From Desulfovibrio sp. MES5 (lineage in GTDB: Bacteria; Desulfobacterota; Desulfovibrionia; Desulfovibrionales; Desulfovibrionaceae), in the NCBI RefSeq assembly GCF_002237645.1, contig NZ_MJUZ01000004.1:1-64000 (forward strand): 64,000 bases of DNA. Reading direction: 5' to 3'. The notes beneath the pieces are model-generated. The model worked only from the letters and a program-made list of their open reading frames with translations. It was not told where the DNA came from and made no database searches. The number at the start of each line of letters is the position of its first letter. Within the stretch, counting starts at the first letter, position 1. Shown piece by piece: positions 8,466-16,760 of this stretch. A program made the translations under genes and the position numbers.

Positions 8466-8969
8466 ATGTACAACGACAACCAGAACAATAATCAGGATTT
8501 CCGCCAGAATGGACGCGGCAGGCGCGGCGGCCGTGGGTGCAACGGTCAGGGCTATGGTCAGGGCATGGGCATGCGCCAGAATGGTCAGGGCATGGGCCGG
8601 GATGGCCAGAACACGGATATGCCCCAGGATGGTCAGGGCATGGGCATGGCCCAGTGCCGTCGCCACGGCGGCCACGGCGGCCGCGGACGCAACGGCCAGG
8701 GCTATGGACAGGGCATGGGCATGCGCCAGAATGGTCAGGGCGCGGGCCAGGATGGGCAGAACACGGATATGCCCCAGGACGGTCCGGGCATGGGTATGGC
8801 CCAGTGCCGACGCCACGGCGGCAACGGCGGCCGCGGACGCAACGGCCAGGGCTATGGACAGGGCATGGGCCAGTGCCAGCGCCGCAGCGGCAATGCCATG
8901 TCCCAGGGCCGGAACACGCTCCCTGACTCTGCCCCCGCCACCCCCACAGGTGACGGCAAGGACGATTAA
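8466..8969 (+). CDS. Gly/Gln/Met-rich tandem-repeat protein
   Basis: A 167-residue, low-complexity soluble protein without a signal peptide. A unit of 50 residues (150 bp, starting at 8541, 8691 and partly 8841) is repeated about 2.4 times; each begins NGQGYGQGMG and ends with MAQCRRHGG(H/N)GGRGR. The repeated Cys-Arg-Arg-His-Gly motif and abundant His and Met could bind metal. Similar Gly-rich proteins accompany DUF134 and NifX/NifB-like genes in deltaproteobacteria and archaea, from memory; function is not established. AAGGAGAT lies 6 bases before the ATG. Long ORFs in the other frames arise from the repeats. Confidence 0.75.
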   Translation: MYNDNQNNNQDFRQNGRGRRGGRGCNGQGYGQGMGMRQNGQGMGRDGQNTDMPQDGQGMGMAQCRRHGGHGGRGRNGQGYGQGMGMRQNGQGAGQDGQNTDMPQDGPGMGMAQCRRHGGNGGRGRNGQGYGQGMGQCQRRSGNAMSQGRNTLPDSAPATPTGDGKDD

Positions 8970-9010
8970 GGGTATCCTGACGTCATTGCCGGTTCACATC
9001 GCCTGATGCT

Positions 9011-9134
9011 GGAGCAGTTTACGAATGAAATGCGTTGGCTGCTCTGCAAGGATTTTCAGAAAAATCCTTGCCGCGAAATGCGAGCAGGCAGGCTTTGCCT
9101 GCCGTACACGAGCATTCCAAGTGTTAAATGCTCT
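9011..9134 (+). repeat. A-family repeat, copy 1
   Basis: About 124 bp, running from GGAGCAGTTTACGAATGAAA through AAGGATTTT/AAAATCCTT and AGGCAGGC-TTT-GCCTGCC hairpins to AGCATTCCAAGTGTTAAATGCTC. Homologous copies lie at 13022-13149, 15636-15698 (right half) and 37440-37548 (inverted). It fills the gap between the Gly-rich and DUF134 genes. Confidence 0.85.
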
Positions 9135-9185
9135 CAAAGGCCGCTCCCAACCGGGGCGGCTTCACAAGTTACCGAGAGAAGCCCC

Positions 9186-9659
9186 ATGCCAAGACCCAAA
9201 AAATGGCGCAGAGTCTGCTGCATGCCCCAGAGCACCTGCTTTGGCCCCATGGCCGGGCCTGACGGCAGCCCCGTGCCGGAGGGGGGCGCATCCGGGCGCG
9301 GCATGCGCCCCGGCGGCGGCCCCGGATCGGGCCACGGCGGACGCGGAAGACACGGCGGCGGCCCCGGATCGGGTCACGGCGGGCACGGCATGCACGCTGA
9401 AGCTGTGGTCATGACTGTGGATCAGTATGAAACCGTCCGCCTGATAGATCTGGAGGGATTTACGCAGGAAGCCTGCGCCGAAAAAATGGAGATCGCCCGC
9501 ACCACCGTGCAAAGCATCTATGCGGAGGCGCGCAAAAAGCTGGCCGATGCCCTGGTCAACGGCAAGATGCTGCGCATAGAGGGCGGCGAATACAAACTTT
9601 GCGAAGGTTCGGACCAGCCCTGCGGCCATGAGGGCTGCCATCACAAGCGGCGCTTTTAG
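9186..9659 (+). CDS. DUF134 helix-turn-helix regulator with Gly/His-rich insertion
   Basis: A 157-residue protein. The N-terminus [15 protein letters not shown] and the C-terminal half ([56 protein letters not shown]) are typical DUF134, a sigma-70 region-4-like winged helix family normally of about 100 residues. Between them, about residues 30-75, is an insertion of Gly/His/Pro ([10 protein letters not shown] repeated), and the end carries [19 protein letters not shown] with three Cys and three His. The insertion and tail look like metal-binding additions. Probably regulates its neighbour and itself; metal dependence is inference. Confidence 0.82.
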   Translation: MPRPKKWRRVCCMPQSTCFGPMAGPDGSPVPEGGASGRGMRPGGGPGSGHGGRGRHGGGPGSGHGGHGMHAEAVVMTVDQYETVRLIDLEGFTQEACAEKMEIARTTVQSIYAEARKKLADALVNGKMLRIEGGEYKLCEGSDQPCGHEGCHHKRRF

Positions 9660-9815
9660 AGCATGCGGCGTTGAAAAAAGTCACATGCGCCAACCCTGTA
9701 CGAAAGTGCAGCGCGCAGAACCTCTAAGACCCCCAGAAGTGGCCAGCGACAAGGACACATCTCGCCCCGTTTTGCTCATTGCATCCCGCCATGTGCATCC
9801 CTGCGTCCGGCCCGC

Positions 9816-10289
9816 TCAGGCGGGCTGCTCCTCCTTGCACACATCAACCCAGGTTCCCCCGGTGATGCGCTCAAGCTCGTCCAGCGTTACCCGCACCGCA
9901 TTATTGGGCGCGCCAGCTGCGGGGTATACGGGGTCAAAGCGCCTGAGGCTCGCGTCAAGATACACGCGCACGGTGTCGTGCAGTGCAAAGGGGCAGACGC
10001 CTCCCATGGGATGCCCCACCATGTCCAACAAATCTTCGGGCTTGATGAATCGGGGCTTGCAGCCAAAAGCATCCTTGAACTTGCGGTTGTCCAGCCGGGC
10101 CGTGCCCATGACGACCAGCACTATGGGGCCATCCGCACCCATGACGGAAAGGCTCTTGGCAATACGCCCCGCCTCGCACCCCACCGCCGCTGCGGCCAGA
10201 TCCACAGTGGCGCTCGACACCTCAAATTCCATATAGGCCTCAGCCAGACCGTGACTTGCCAGCACGGCCTTTACCGCGTCCACACGCAT
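9816..10289 (-). CDS. YbaK/EbsC-family aminoacyl-tRNA deacylase-like protein
   Basis: A 157-residue single-domain protein of the YbaK/ProX editing family, which hydrolyses mischarged aminoacyl-tRNAs in trans. Visible features: RIAKSLSVM with the conserved Lys45, VLVVMGTARLDNRKFK, and the signature MVGHPMGGVCPFAL that lines the active site. Start chosen at the ATG giving MRVDAVKAVL, with AAGGATGG a few bases before it; the longer frame to 10520 has no family similarity. Substrate (Cys, Ala or Pro charged tRNA) cannot be assigned. Confidence 0.88.
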   Translation of the reverse strand: MRVDAVKAVLASHGLAEAYMEFEVSSATVDLAAAAVGCEAGRIAKSLSVMGADGPIVLVVMGTARLDNRKFKDAFGCKPRFIKPEDLLDMVGHPMGGVCPFALHDTVRVYLDASLRRFDPVYPAAGAPNNAVRVTLDELERITGGTWVDVCKEEQPA

Positions 10290-10563
10290 GATCCATCCTT
10301 GGTTGTATGTCTTGTCGCAGGCAGGCAAAGCCCTTTTGAGGGCAGCCATTCTCAAAGCTTCCGGCACGCCCGCTACAGCGCCCAGCGGCCAGATAACCAG
10401 CGTCCGCGCTTCATGCAAACGCCTTGCGCATTCCCGCCGCGTTCCTTTTTGACGCCGCGCGGCCAGACTGCGCATGCAGGACCGTCTCCTGCCCGCGCCA
10501 GAGTTGCCGCTGCCCGGCACCCTTTGCGCGCATGGGCAGAAGGCCCAGCCTGACGCCTTTTAC

Positions 10564-10992
10564 CTAACGCCGAAACACCAGGGCCAGCCCGGCCAGCACC
10601 AGAATAAAGCCCAAAAGCCTGCGCCAGTCAAACGGCGTCACAGGCACACTGAACCAGCCGTAATTGTCAATAATGGCCGCCATAAGCAGATTGCCAAAAA
10701 TCATGGCCATGGCCGTCGTCAGCACCCCAATGCGCGGCACGGCGATAATGGTGTTCAGCACCATGATGGCCCCGAAAATGCCGCCAATCCACTGCCAGGA
10801 AGGCGCTTCTGTCAACCGCCATATTTGCCCGCGCCCAAAAAAAAGCGTGGCAAGCCCAAGAAACAGCGCACCGCAGGCAAAAGAGACGAAGCTGCTTTCC
10901 AGCACGCCCACTGTACGGCTCAGGGCCGCGTTGATGGGCGATTGCATGGCCGTCAGACAGCCCGCCAGAATCATGAAAGTGACATACAGCAT
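10564..10992 (-). CDS. YdcZ/DUF606-type small membrane transporter
   Basis: A 142-residue hydrophobic protein with about five membrane segments, related to the DMT superfamily half-size proteins (DUF606, YdcZ). Hallmarks are QSPINAALSR near residue 20, the WQWIGGIFGAIMVLNT segment and the closing GFILVLAGLALVF. Substrate unknown. GGAGGAG lies just before the ATG. Confidence 0.82.
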   Translation of the reverse strand: MLYVTFMILAGCLTAMQSPINAALSRTVGVLESSFVSFACGALFLGLATLFFGRGQIWRLTEAPSWQWIGGIFGAIMVLNTIIAVPRIGVLTTAMAMIFGNLLMAAIIDNYGWFSVPVTPFDWRRLLGFILVLAGLALVFRR

Positions 10993-11361
10993 AACTCCTC
11001 CGGCAAAGTCTGAAAAAGAATCCCCGGATCAAAGCGCGATTTCACCCTGAAACTGCTCTGGCAACTGCACGCGCAGACGCTCGCCGTACCATGCCTGGGC
11101 GGCGGCGTGAACCGGCGTCCGACAGGGCGGCGTAAACAGAGCGTGGGGGTTTGCCGCAAGGTCTGCCGCCATTGGCGGCATCCTCCTGCACGGCGGATCA
11201 GCGCACGGCGCATAAAGACGCCCTGTCGTTGCCTGCCGCCGTCAAGCACAGCGGCTGGCATGCGACACACTTTTGAGCGTGCATACGCCCAAAGGGCACT
11301 CCGCTTCAGGGGGACGGCTTACTTCCGTCCACGTCCCGAAGTGCTGCGCCCGCACGGCGGG
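10993..11361. other. Non-coding stretch with C-family fragment
   Basis: No supported gene. Around 11037-11090 the sequence GATTTCACCCTGAAACTGC followed by TCTGGCAACTGCACGCGCAGACGC parallels the first third of the 147-bp C unit, so a decayed repeat is likely. The remainder shows nothing recognisable. Confidence 0.45.
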
Positions 11362-11802
11362 TTACTGGCCGTCCCGCAGAAAAGGCGTGTGGGCAATGGC
11401 CATGAGCAGGCCTTCCGGGCTGAGAAAACGGGTAACGGTCTGCCCCCAGGGTTCCAGTTGCAGTCGTACCAGCAGGGTGTAGCCGTTTTCTTCCAGCAGT
11501 TGGGTGGCCGCTTCAATATCTTCCACATCCATTTCAAGCCACGCCTGCGGCGCCGGAAGATGTTCCGGCCACTGCGTGCTGCCAAAACAGGAAAGCGCGG
11601 CCTTGTCCAGCGGCCAGAGGGCAAAATGCTTCACTCCGTCCACAGCCTGCGTGTGCCAGTATCCGTCGTAGCCCTCGGTATGTTCAAGCGGCAGGCCGAG
11701 CATATCCCTGTACAGATGCTCGCTCTCCTGCTGCCTGCTCACCACGGGGCCGAAGCCTGAAATAAAAAGCACCTTTATGCCTTGCGGCAGAGTATGCTGC
11801 AT
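11362..11802 (-). CDS. Glyoxalase/VOC-superfamily protein
   Basis: A 146-residue protein with the paired beta-alpha-beta-beta-beta modules of the vicinal-oxygen-chelate fold: IKVLFISGFGPVVSRQQESEHLYRDMLGLPL at the start, WLEMDVEDIEAATQLLEENGY in the second half and FLSPEGLLMAIAHTPF at the end. Such proteins act as lyases, dioxygenases or resistance proteins; the substrate cannot be told. Start set at the ATG with AGGAGA before it. Confidence 0.82.
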   Translation of the reverse strand: MQHTLPQGIKVLFISGFGPVVSRQQESEHLYRDMLGLPLEHTEGYDGYWHTQAVDGVKHFALWPLDKAALSCFGSTQWPEHLPAPQAWLEMDVEDIEAATQLLEENGYTLLVRLQLEPWGQTVTRFLSPEGLLMAIAHTPFLRDGQ

Positions 11803-11879
11803 GCCGTCTCCTACCGGCCCGAGCGGCGAGCCGGGCGCGATGCTTCTACGCCGCCCGGCCGCCTGATGGGCAAATATTG

Positions 11880-12833
11880 TTAGATGCCCAAAATGCCCTT
11901 GGGCATCGGCCCGAAAACAGCCTCGTAACGCTGGCAAAAGTCTGCGGGCGTAAACATATGTTCCTGCGTGCCCAGTTTTTCCAGAGCAAAGCTGGCGCTG
12001 ACGGAACCAAGCATGGCGGCTTCCGGCATGGCAAGACCATTCACCAGCCCCTTGATAAGCCCCGCGCGGTGGGCGTCGCCCGCACCGGTGGGATCCAGCA
12101 CCTTGTCAATGGGCACGGGCGCGATGCGGATGTTTTCGCCATTGCCGCGCACCTGTGCGCCTTCCGCGCCAAGGGTGGTTACAAGCCACTGGGTGCGCGC
12201 CGCAATCTCATCTTCGCTCTTGCCCGTGGCCTTGCAGATCATGTTCAGTTCATAGTCGTTGGTGATGCAGGCCAGCGAGCCTTCAATGGCGTCAAGCAGT
12301 TCCTGGCTGGTGAGCACGGGCAACTGCTGGCCGGGATCAAAAATATAGGGCACGCCCTTTTCACGGTACAGGCGGGGCAGGCGACGCATGTCGTCCACAT
12401 TGCCGGGAGACACGATGGCGAGGTCCTGCCGGGCGTCAAGGCCGGGAAAATCATACTCTGCGGGCAGGGACATGGCTCCGGGGTAAAAGCCGGTGATCTG
12501 GTTGCTGTTCATGTCTGTGGTGATATAGCACAGGGCCGTGAACACGTCGTCCGCACGGCGGATGCCGTTCAGGGGCAGGCCTTGGGCGGTCAGCGTCAGG
12601 GCGTAGGATTCGAAATCGCGTCCGGCCGCCGCCACAATCACAGGCTTTTCGCCTAGCAGGGCAAGGGTATAGGCAATATTGCCCGCGCAGCCGCCACGCC
12701 TTTCGTCCATGGCGTCCACCATGAAGCTGACATTGATCATGTGCAGCTTGTCCATGAGGATATGATCCTGAAAATTGCCGGGAAAGGTCATAATGCGGTC
12801 AAAGGCCAGCGAACCGGAAACGTAAATGGCCAT
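11880..12833 (-). CDS. PfkB-family kinase, adenosine kinase-like
   Basis: A 317-residue ribokinase-fold sugar/nucleoside kinase. N-terminal VSGSLAFDRIMTFPGNF, the GGCAGNIAYTLALLG substrate loop near residue 47 and the catalytic/anion-hole motif DPTGAGDAHRAGL near residue 250 are all present. The start resembles bacterial proteins annotated as adenosine kinase, which phosphorylate adenosine to AMP. In anaerobes with S-adenosylhomocysteine turnover such an enzyme recycles adenosine. Substrate is inferred. Confidence 0.88.
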   Translation of the reverse strand: MAIYVSGSLAFDRIMTFPGNFQDHILMDKLHMINVSFMVDAMDERRGGCAGNIAYTLALLGEKPVIVAAAGRDFESYALTLTAQGLPLNGIRRADDVFTALCYITTDMNSNQITGFYPGAMSLPAEYDFPGLDARQDLAIVSPGNVDDMRRLPRLYREKGVPYIFDPGQQLPVLTSQELLDAIEGSLACITNDYELNMICKATGKSEDEIAARTQWLVTTLGAEGAQVRGNGENIRIAPVPIDKVLDPTGAGDAHRAGLIKGLVNGLAMPEAAMLGSVSASFALEKLGTQEHMFTPADFCQRYEAVFGPMPKGILGI

Positions 12834-13021
12834 AGGGTCCTCGCGTTATATGATGAAAAACATACTGAAATGCCCCCTCGGGCTCGGGCGACTCTGGCGA
12901 CGCTGGCATTTGCGGGCAAAGGCACGCGCCATAACGACATAAGCGCCAGGTATCCGCGTTGTCACGCGTCGAAACGGGCGCTTTCAATCCTTGAGAACAT
13001 ACATTCTCAAAAAATTTTGCT

Positions 13022-13149
13022 CTCGAGCAGTTAACGAATAAAATGAGTTCACTGCTCTGCATGGATTTTTTTGAAAATCCTTGCCACGAAATGCGAGCAG
13101 GCAGGCTTTTGCCTGCCGTGCGCGAGCATTTGACGTGTCACATGCTCTA
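13022..13149 (+). repeat. A-family repeat, copy 2
   Basis: Close homolog of copy 1 over its whole length (GAGCAGTTAACGAATAAAAT start, GGATTTTTTTGAAAATCC stem, GGCAGGC-TTTT-GCCTGCC stem, end ACATGCTCTAG). The right end runs to the cutA stop codon. The 12834-13021 remainder holds no gene. Confidence 0.85.
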
Positions 13150-13479
13150 GTCCTCTGCGGGCGCGGCCGGACGGCTGTTTTCCCTGATCCAGTCCAGAAA
13201 AGGCCCGTGCCCCGCCTCAATGGGCACCGCCACCACGCAGGGGACCTCATAGCTGTGCAGGCGTTTTACCGTCGCCTCAAAGGCTGGCAGGGCCGCACGG
13301 CTCACCTGGGCCACAAGCAGATGCTCCTCGGCGTCATGCACCTGACCGCGCCAGCGGTATATGGAGCGCGCGCCGGGCACAATGTTGACTCCGGCGGCAA
13401 GCCCCTCCCCCACCAGCGTTCTGGCAAGAGCAAGGGCAAGCGCTTCATCGGGAGCAGTGACGTAAACCAGAAAGGACAT
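13147..13479 (-). CDS. cutA: Divalent-cation tolerance protein
   Basis: A 110-residue member of the CutA1 family of small trimeric ferredoxin-like proteins linked to copper and other divalent-metal tolerance. Visible are FLVYVTAPDEALALALARTL, GLAAGVNIVPGARSIYRWRG and the conserved EEHLLVAQV and SYEVPCVVAVPI segments. The ATG at 13479 has GGAGAA upstream. The 3' end abuts repeat A copy 2. Confidence 0.93.
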   Translation of the reverse strand: MSFLVYVTAPDEALALALARTLVGEGLAAGVNIVPGARSIYRWRGQVHDAEEHLLVAQVSRAALPAFEATVKRLHSYEVPCVVAVPIEAGHGPFLDWIRENSRPAAPAED

Positions 13480-13671
13480 GATCGTTCTCCGCCTGTGGGG
13501 ATCTGGCGGCAAGTTTATACGCAAACGCGTAAAAAAACAAAGGCCGGGCAGCCAGGGGCAAATTTGCGGCGGAAGGCGATTGCCATGTCGCATTTCTGCG
13601 ACTGGCCGCCCTGGGCCGCCGCATCCTGCGTAAAACTTGCGGGCAGCTTGCGCCTGTGGCATATGTCAGCC

Positions 13672-14358
13672 ATGAGCACGAAGAACACCCGCCCGGCCCG
13701 GGCGAAAAAAGTTCTTGAGGCGCTGCGGACCCGCTACCCCCATCCGCATACCCATCTGGACGCCGAAACCGCCTGGCAGCTGCTGGTAGCCACGGTGCTG
13801 GCCGCCCAGTGTACAGACGCCAGGGTCAATACCGTCACCCCGGAACTGTTCCGCCTCTGGCCTGGCCCCAGAGAGATGGCGAAAGCAGGCATTGAAGAAA
13901 TAGAAGCGGTTATCCGCCCCACAGGATTTTACCACAGCAAGGCCAAAAATCTGCTGGGCGCGGCTGCCCGCGTATGTGAAGTTTACGGCGGGCAGGTGCC
14001 CAAAACCCTTGAAGAACTCATCACCCTGCCGGGCGTGGCGCGCAAGACGGCCAATGTGGTGCTGTTCGGGGCTTTTGGCATCAACGAAGGGCTTGCTGTG
14101 GACACGCACGTGAAACGCATCAGCTACCGCCTTGGCCTGACTGAAGAAACCGACCCGGTGCCCATTGAGCGCGACCTTATGAAGCTTTTTCCGCGCGAGG
14201 ACTGGGGCGATGTGAACCACCGTATGGTCTGGTTTGGCCGTGAAGTGTGCGAGGCGCGCAAGCCTCTGTGCGGCCAGTGTGAAATGGCGGCGTTCTGCCC
14301 AAAGCTCGAGCCCCCCAAAACGCCGCGTCCGCAACGCAAGAAAACGGTTACGCCTTAA
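13672..14358 (+). CDS. nth: Endonuclease III
   Basis: DNA glycosylase/AP lyase of base excision repair that removes oxidised pyrimidines. The mature-like 228-residue form has all hallmarks: LLVATVLAAQCTDARVN, helix-hairpin-helix LPGVARKTANVVL with catalytic Lys, the catalytic Asp in VDTHVKRISYRLGL, and the iron-sulfur ligands CEARKPLCGQCEMAAFC (C-x6-C-x2-C-x5-C). Start is uncertain: ATGs at 13585 (with GGAAGG upstream), 13663 and 13672 are all in frame; family similarity begins just after 13672. Confidence 0.92.
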   Translation: MSTKNTRPARAKKVLEALRTRYPHPHTHLDAETAWQLLVATVLAAQCTDARVNTVTPELFRLWPGPREMAKAGIEEIEAVIRPTGFYHSKAKNLLGAAARVCEVYGGQVPKTLEELITLPGVARKTANVVLFGAFGINEGLAVDTHVKRISYRLGLTEETDPVPIERDLMKLFPREDWGDVNHRMVWFGREVCEARKPLCGQCEMAAFCPKLEPPKTPRPQRKKTVTP

Positions 14359-14475
14359 GATTTCGGTTTTCTGGTCGATGAGAAGAGCAGCGCCAGACTG
14401 TTTGCCCCAGGCGCCCCCCCACGTTTTGTACAAGACTCAGCCGCTCAACCGGCTCGGATAGACAGGAAGAAAGCC

Positions 14476-15429
14476 ATGTCGCAGAACAGCTTGCTCAACG
14501 TCAATAACAATGAACTTGAGATCATTGAATTTATCATCGACGAGAAGCAGCCGGACGGCAGCTCCTACAGCGGGCACTATGGCATCAACGTGGCCAAGGT
14601 GCTTGAAATCATTCGCCTGCCCAACATCACCAGCGTGCCCAGCAAGTGCGACCCTTCGGTGCTCGGCACCTTCAATCTGCGGGGCAAGGTGCTGCCTATC
14701 CTCAATCTTGCCACCTGGCTTGGCAAAACCATGGCCGAGGAGTCCAACGCCAAGGTTATTGTAACGGAGTTCAGCGGGGTGCAGGCGGCATTTCTGGTTT
14801 CGTCCGTCACGAGCATCCACCGCATGACCTGGGATCGCATCGAACCGCCGAACCAGTACGTGCAGACCTACTCGCGCGACAGCATCACCGGCGTGCTGCG
14901 CATCCAGGATCGGGTACTCTTCATTCTGGATATGGAAAAAATTCTGGCCGGCCTGGACAGCACGCTGGACATGTCGCAGGTCAAGGTGGACACCTCGCCC
15001 GTTGAGGGCGCGGCCCAGTTTCATCTGCTTGTGGCCGACGACTCCAATTCACTGCGCCACATCATCAAGTCCTCGCTGCAAAAATCCGGCTTTCAGGTCA
15101 CGGCTGTGGCCAGTGGCCGTCAGGCCTGGGATTTTCTGCAAAAAACCCGCGACGAGGCCCAGGCCCAGGGCAAGGAACTTACCGACATCGTCCATCTGGT
15201 CATTTCGGACATCGAAATGCCCGAAATGGACGGTCACATGCTCACGGCAAAAATACGCGACACTCCCGGCATGAGCACCCTGCCCGTCATCCTTTTTTCT
15301 TCGCTCATCACCGAGGCCCTGTACGCCAAGGGCGTCAAGGTGGGGGCAGACAAGCAGGTGTCCAAACCCGACCTGCCCGGCCTCAGCAAGATCATTCGTG
15401 AGCTCATTGCCGAAAAGCTGAACAAATAA
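14476..15429 (+). CDS. cheV: Chemotaxis adaptor CheV (CheW + receiver)
   Basis: A 317-residue two-domain chemotaxis protein. The CheW-like domain (about residues 12-165) includes YGINVAKVLEIIRLP, GTFNLRGKVLPILNLATWLG and VLRIQDRVLFILDMEKIL. The C-terminal receiver (about 180-315) has the acidic pocket LLVADDS, phosphoacceptor Asp in LVISDIEMPEMDG and Lys in KQVSKPDLPG. CheV couples receptors to CheA and is adjusted by phosphorylation. It stands alone here; an MCP gene lies 23 kb away. A strong terminator follows. Confidence 0.95.
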   Translation: MSQNSLLNVNNNELEIIEFIIDEKQPDGSSYSGHYGINVAKVLEIIRLPNITSVPSKCDPSVLGTFNLRGKVLPILNLATWLGKTMAEESNAKVIVTEFSGVQAAFLVSSVTSIHRMTWDRIEPPNQYVQTYSRDSITGVLRIQDRVLFILDMEKILAGLDSTLDMSQVKVDTSPVEGAAQFHLLVADDSNSLRHIIKSSLQKSGFQVTAVASGRQAWDFLQKTRDEAQAQGKELTDIVHLVISDIEMPEMDGHMLTAKIRDTPGMSTLPVILFSSLITEALYAKGVKVGADKQVSKPDLPGLSKIIRELIAEKLNK

Positions 15430-15458
15430 CCGCCCCCAACAGGCGCGTGCTGTTTTAA

Positions 15459-15497
15459 AAAGCCCCATTGCAGCCACTTGCGCTGCAATGGGGCTTT
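15459..15497 (+). terminator. Intrinsic terminator after cheV
   Basis: Perfect 15-bp stem AAAGCCCCATTGCAG / CTGCAATGGGGCTTT with a 9-base loop, 30 bases after the stop codon. The distal arm ends in TTT only. Confidence 0.75.
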
Positions 15498-15558
15498 GAG
15501 CGCTTTGTGGGTGGGGGAACGGGCAGCACCGTGGCCAGAGAGCCATTGTCCAAGCTTT

Positions 15559-15631
15559 GAAGCGCTTTGTGGGGGAGGGACCCTTTTGCAAAAGGGTCCC
15601 TCCCCCACGCCCCCACCCCCAAAAACTCTTG
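15559..15631 (+). repeat. T-family hairpin repeat, copy 3
   Basis: Complete copy (GAAGCGCTTTGTGGGG flank, GAGGGACCC-TTTTGCAAAA-GGGTCCCTC, C-rich tail, AAAAACTCTTG). Just upstream, at 15497-15520, GAGCGCTTTGTGGGTGGGGG looks like the left end of a second, broken copy. Confidence 0.9.
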
Positions 15632-15635
15632 TTCT

Positions 15636-15698
15636 AGCGTGCGCGTAGGCAGGCTTTGCCTGCTGGGCACAAGCATTTCAAGTGGTAAATGCTCGTGC
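15636..15698 (+). repeat. A-family repeat, right half only
   Basis: GGCAGGCTTTGCCTGC hairpin followed by AAGCATTTCAAGTGGTAAATGCTC matches the right part of A copies 1 and 2; the left half is absent. It sits directly after T copy 3. Confidence 0.7.
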
Positions 15699-15726
15699 AT
15701 GGTACCCTTGAAAAAGAGTACGCGCT

Positions 15727-16650
15727 CTACTCCTGCCCCTGAGACTGTCCCCGGGCCTGTGCCTGTCCCTGCTTCTGGGCCTGTCTTTGTTTCTGGGCCT
15801 GATCCCGCTTCTGTGCCTGTCCCTGCGCCTCATTTCCGGTGACGCATACCGGAACGCAGTACTTAGCCACATATTCCATGGGATTTGTGGAAACGATGTA
15901 GCTGGCCATGTCATAGCCATACACGTGGCCATTGATGACCCAGCCGCGCCGCTCGATGTCGTCCACCATGCGGCTGTAGGCATCTGCATGATTCTGGGTA
16001 TCACCTTTATGGTAAAACCTCGCATACAAACCGGCAGGGCGGATGTACAGATTTTCGCGTCTGGTTTCCCTTGATGCGCCGCAAAAAAAATAATCCACAA
16101 GATACGTACGGTTGGCAATCTTTTCCTTTTCCATCATAACACCAAGGGGCATGGGCACAGGACGCCCCTGCGCTTCATACTTTTCAAATAGTTTGACGAA
16201 TATTTCAATGGAGCTTTCTTCGGTCGCCTGGTCTTCCTCGCTCACGGGCGTCATTTCAAGGCGCTCTTCGGGCATTTCCACAAGGTCCAGAACGTCATAG
16301 CTGGCGTTCAGCGCTTCATGGCCAAAGGCTATGGTCGCTTCGAGCATTTTTTCCCTGGCGGCCATACGCATGCGCTCTCGGTGCAGGAGCCGTTTTTTTC
16401 CCTCAAGATGCGTCAGCAGGCCCGCCGGGTCAGGCTCCTGCATGAAGGCGCGTATCTCCTTCAGCGAACTGCCCGTTTCCTTGAGCATGGTCACCATGTC
16501 AAATTCATAAAACTGCCCGATGGAGTAGTGCCTGTAGCCATTTTCCGACACAAGGCGCGGCTTCAGTAATCCTTCCTTGTCATAAAACAGCAAGGTGTCT
16601 TTTCGCGTTCTGCACAGTCTGGCGAATTCTCCCGTGCTCAAATACTTCAT
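15727..16650 (-). CDS. MerR-family regulator of the adjacent efflux operon
   Basis: A 307-residue regulator. The MerR winged helix is clear at the N-terminus (LSTGEFARLCRTRKDTLLFY, DKEGLLKP, ENGYRHYSIGQF), then a coiled coil to about residue 115 and a GyrI-like/effector-binding region (FCGASRETRRENLYIRPAGLY, KGDTQNHADAY). The last 35 or so residues are a Gln/Ala/Lys repeat tail (QAQKQ units) unlike normal MerR proteins. Divergent from the RND operon, whose promoter has the 19-bp spacer typical of MerR control, so it most likely activates efflux in response to a bound compound. Confidence 0.88.
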   Translation of the reverse strand: MKYLSTGEFARLCRTRKDTLLFYDKEGLLKPRLVSENGYRHYSIGQFYEFDMVTMLKETGSSLKEIRAFMQEPDPAGLLTHLEGKKRLLHRERMRMAAREKMLEATIAFGHEALNASYDVLDLVEMPEERLEMTPVSEEDQATEESSIEIFVKLFEKYEAQGRPVPMPLGVMMEKEKIANRTYLVDYFFCGASRETRRENLYIRPAGLYARFYHKGDTQNHADAYSRMVDDIERRGWVINGHVYGYDMASYIVSTNPMEYVAKYCVPVCVTGNEAQGQAQKRDQAQKQRQAQKQGQAQARGQSQGQE

Positions 16651-16659
16651 GCGTCCCCC

Positions 16660-16690
16660 TTGACTCTGGAGTTACTCCATACCTTATGCT
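16660..16690 (+). promoter_or_regulatory. MerR-type promoter with 19-bp spacer
   Basis: -35 TTGACT (16660-16665) and -10 TATGCT (16685-16690) are separated by 19 bp, the long spacing that MerR-family regulators correct by DNA distortion. The spacer holds the dyad CTGGAGT-TACTCCAT. It faces the RND efflux operon and lies 10 bp from the regulator's start codon. Confidence 0.75.
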
Positions 16691-16760
16691 GACTGACGCT
16701 ACCGTGAAAAGCAAGACAAATAGCCAATAAATAGCGCAGCTCCTGCCTCAAGAGGAAACG

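Noticed and set aside
8359..9006. 215-residue Ala/Arg-rich frame overlapping the Gly-rich protein
   Set aside because: Alternative frame of the 150-bp coding repeat; the 8466 frame has a proper Shine-Dalgarno and Cys/His pattern.
9011..9134. tRNA-like or small RNA gene
   Set aside because: Hairpins do not fit a cloverleaf and the sequence recurs as a dispersed repeat.
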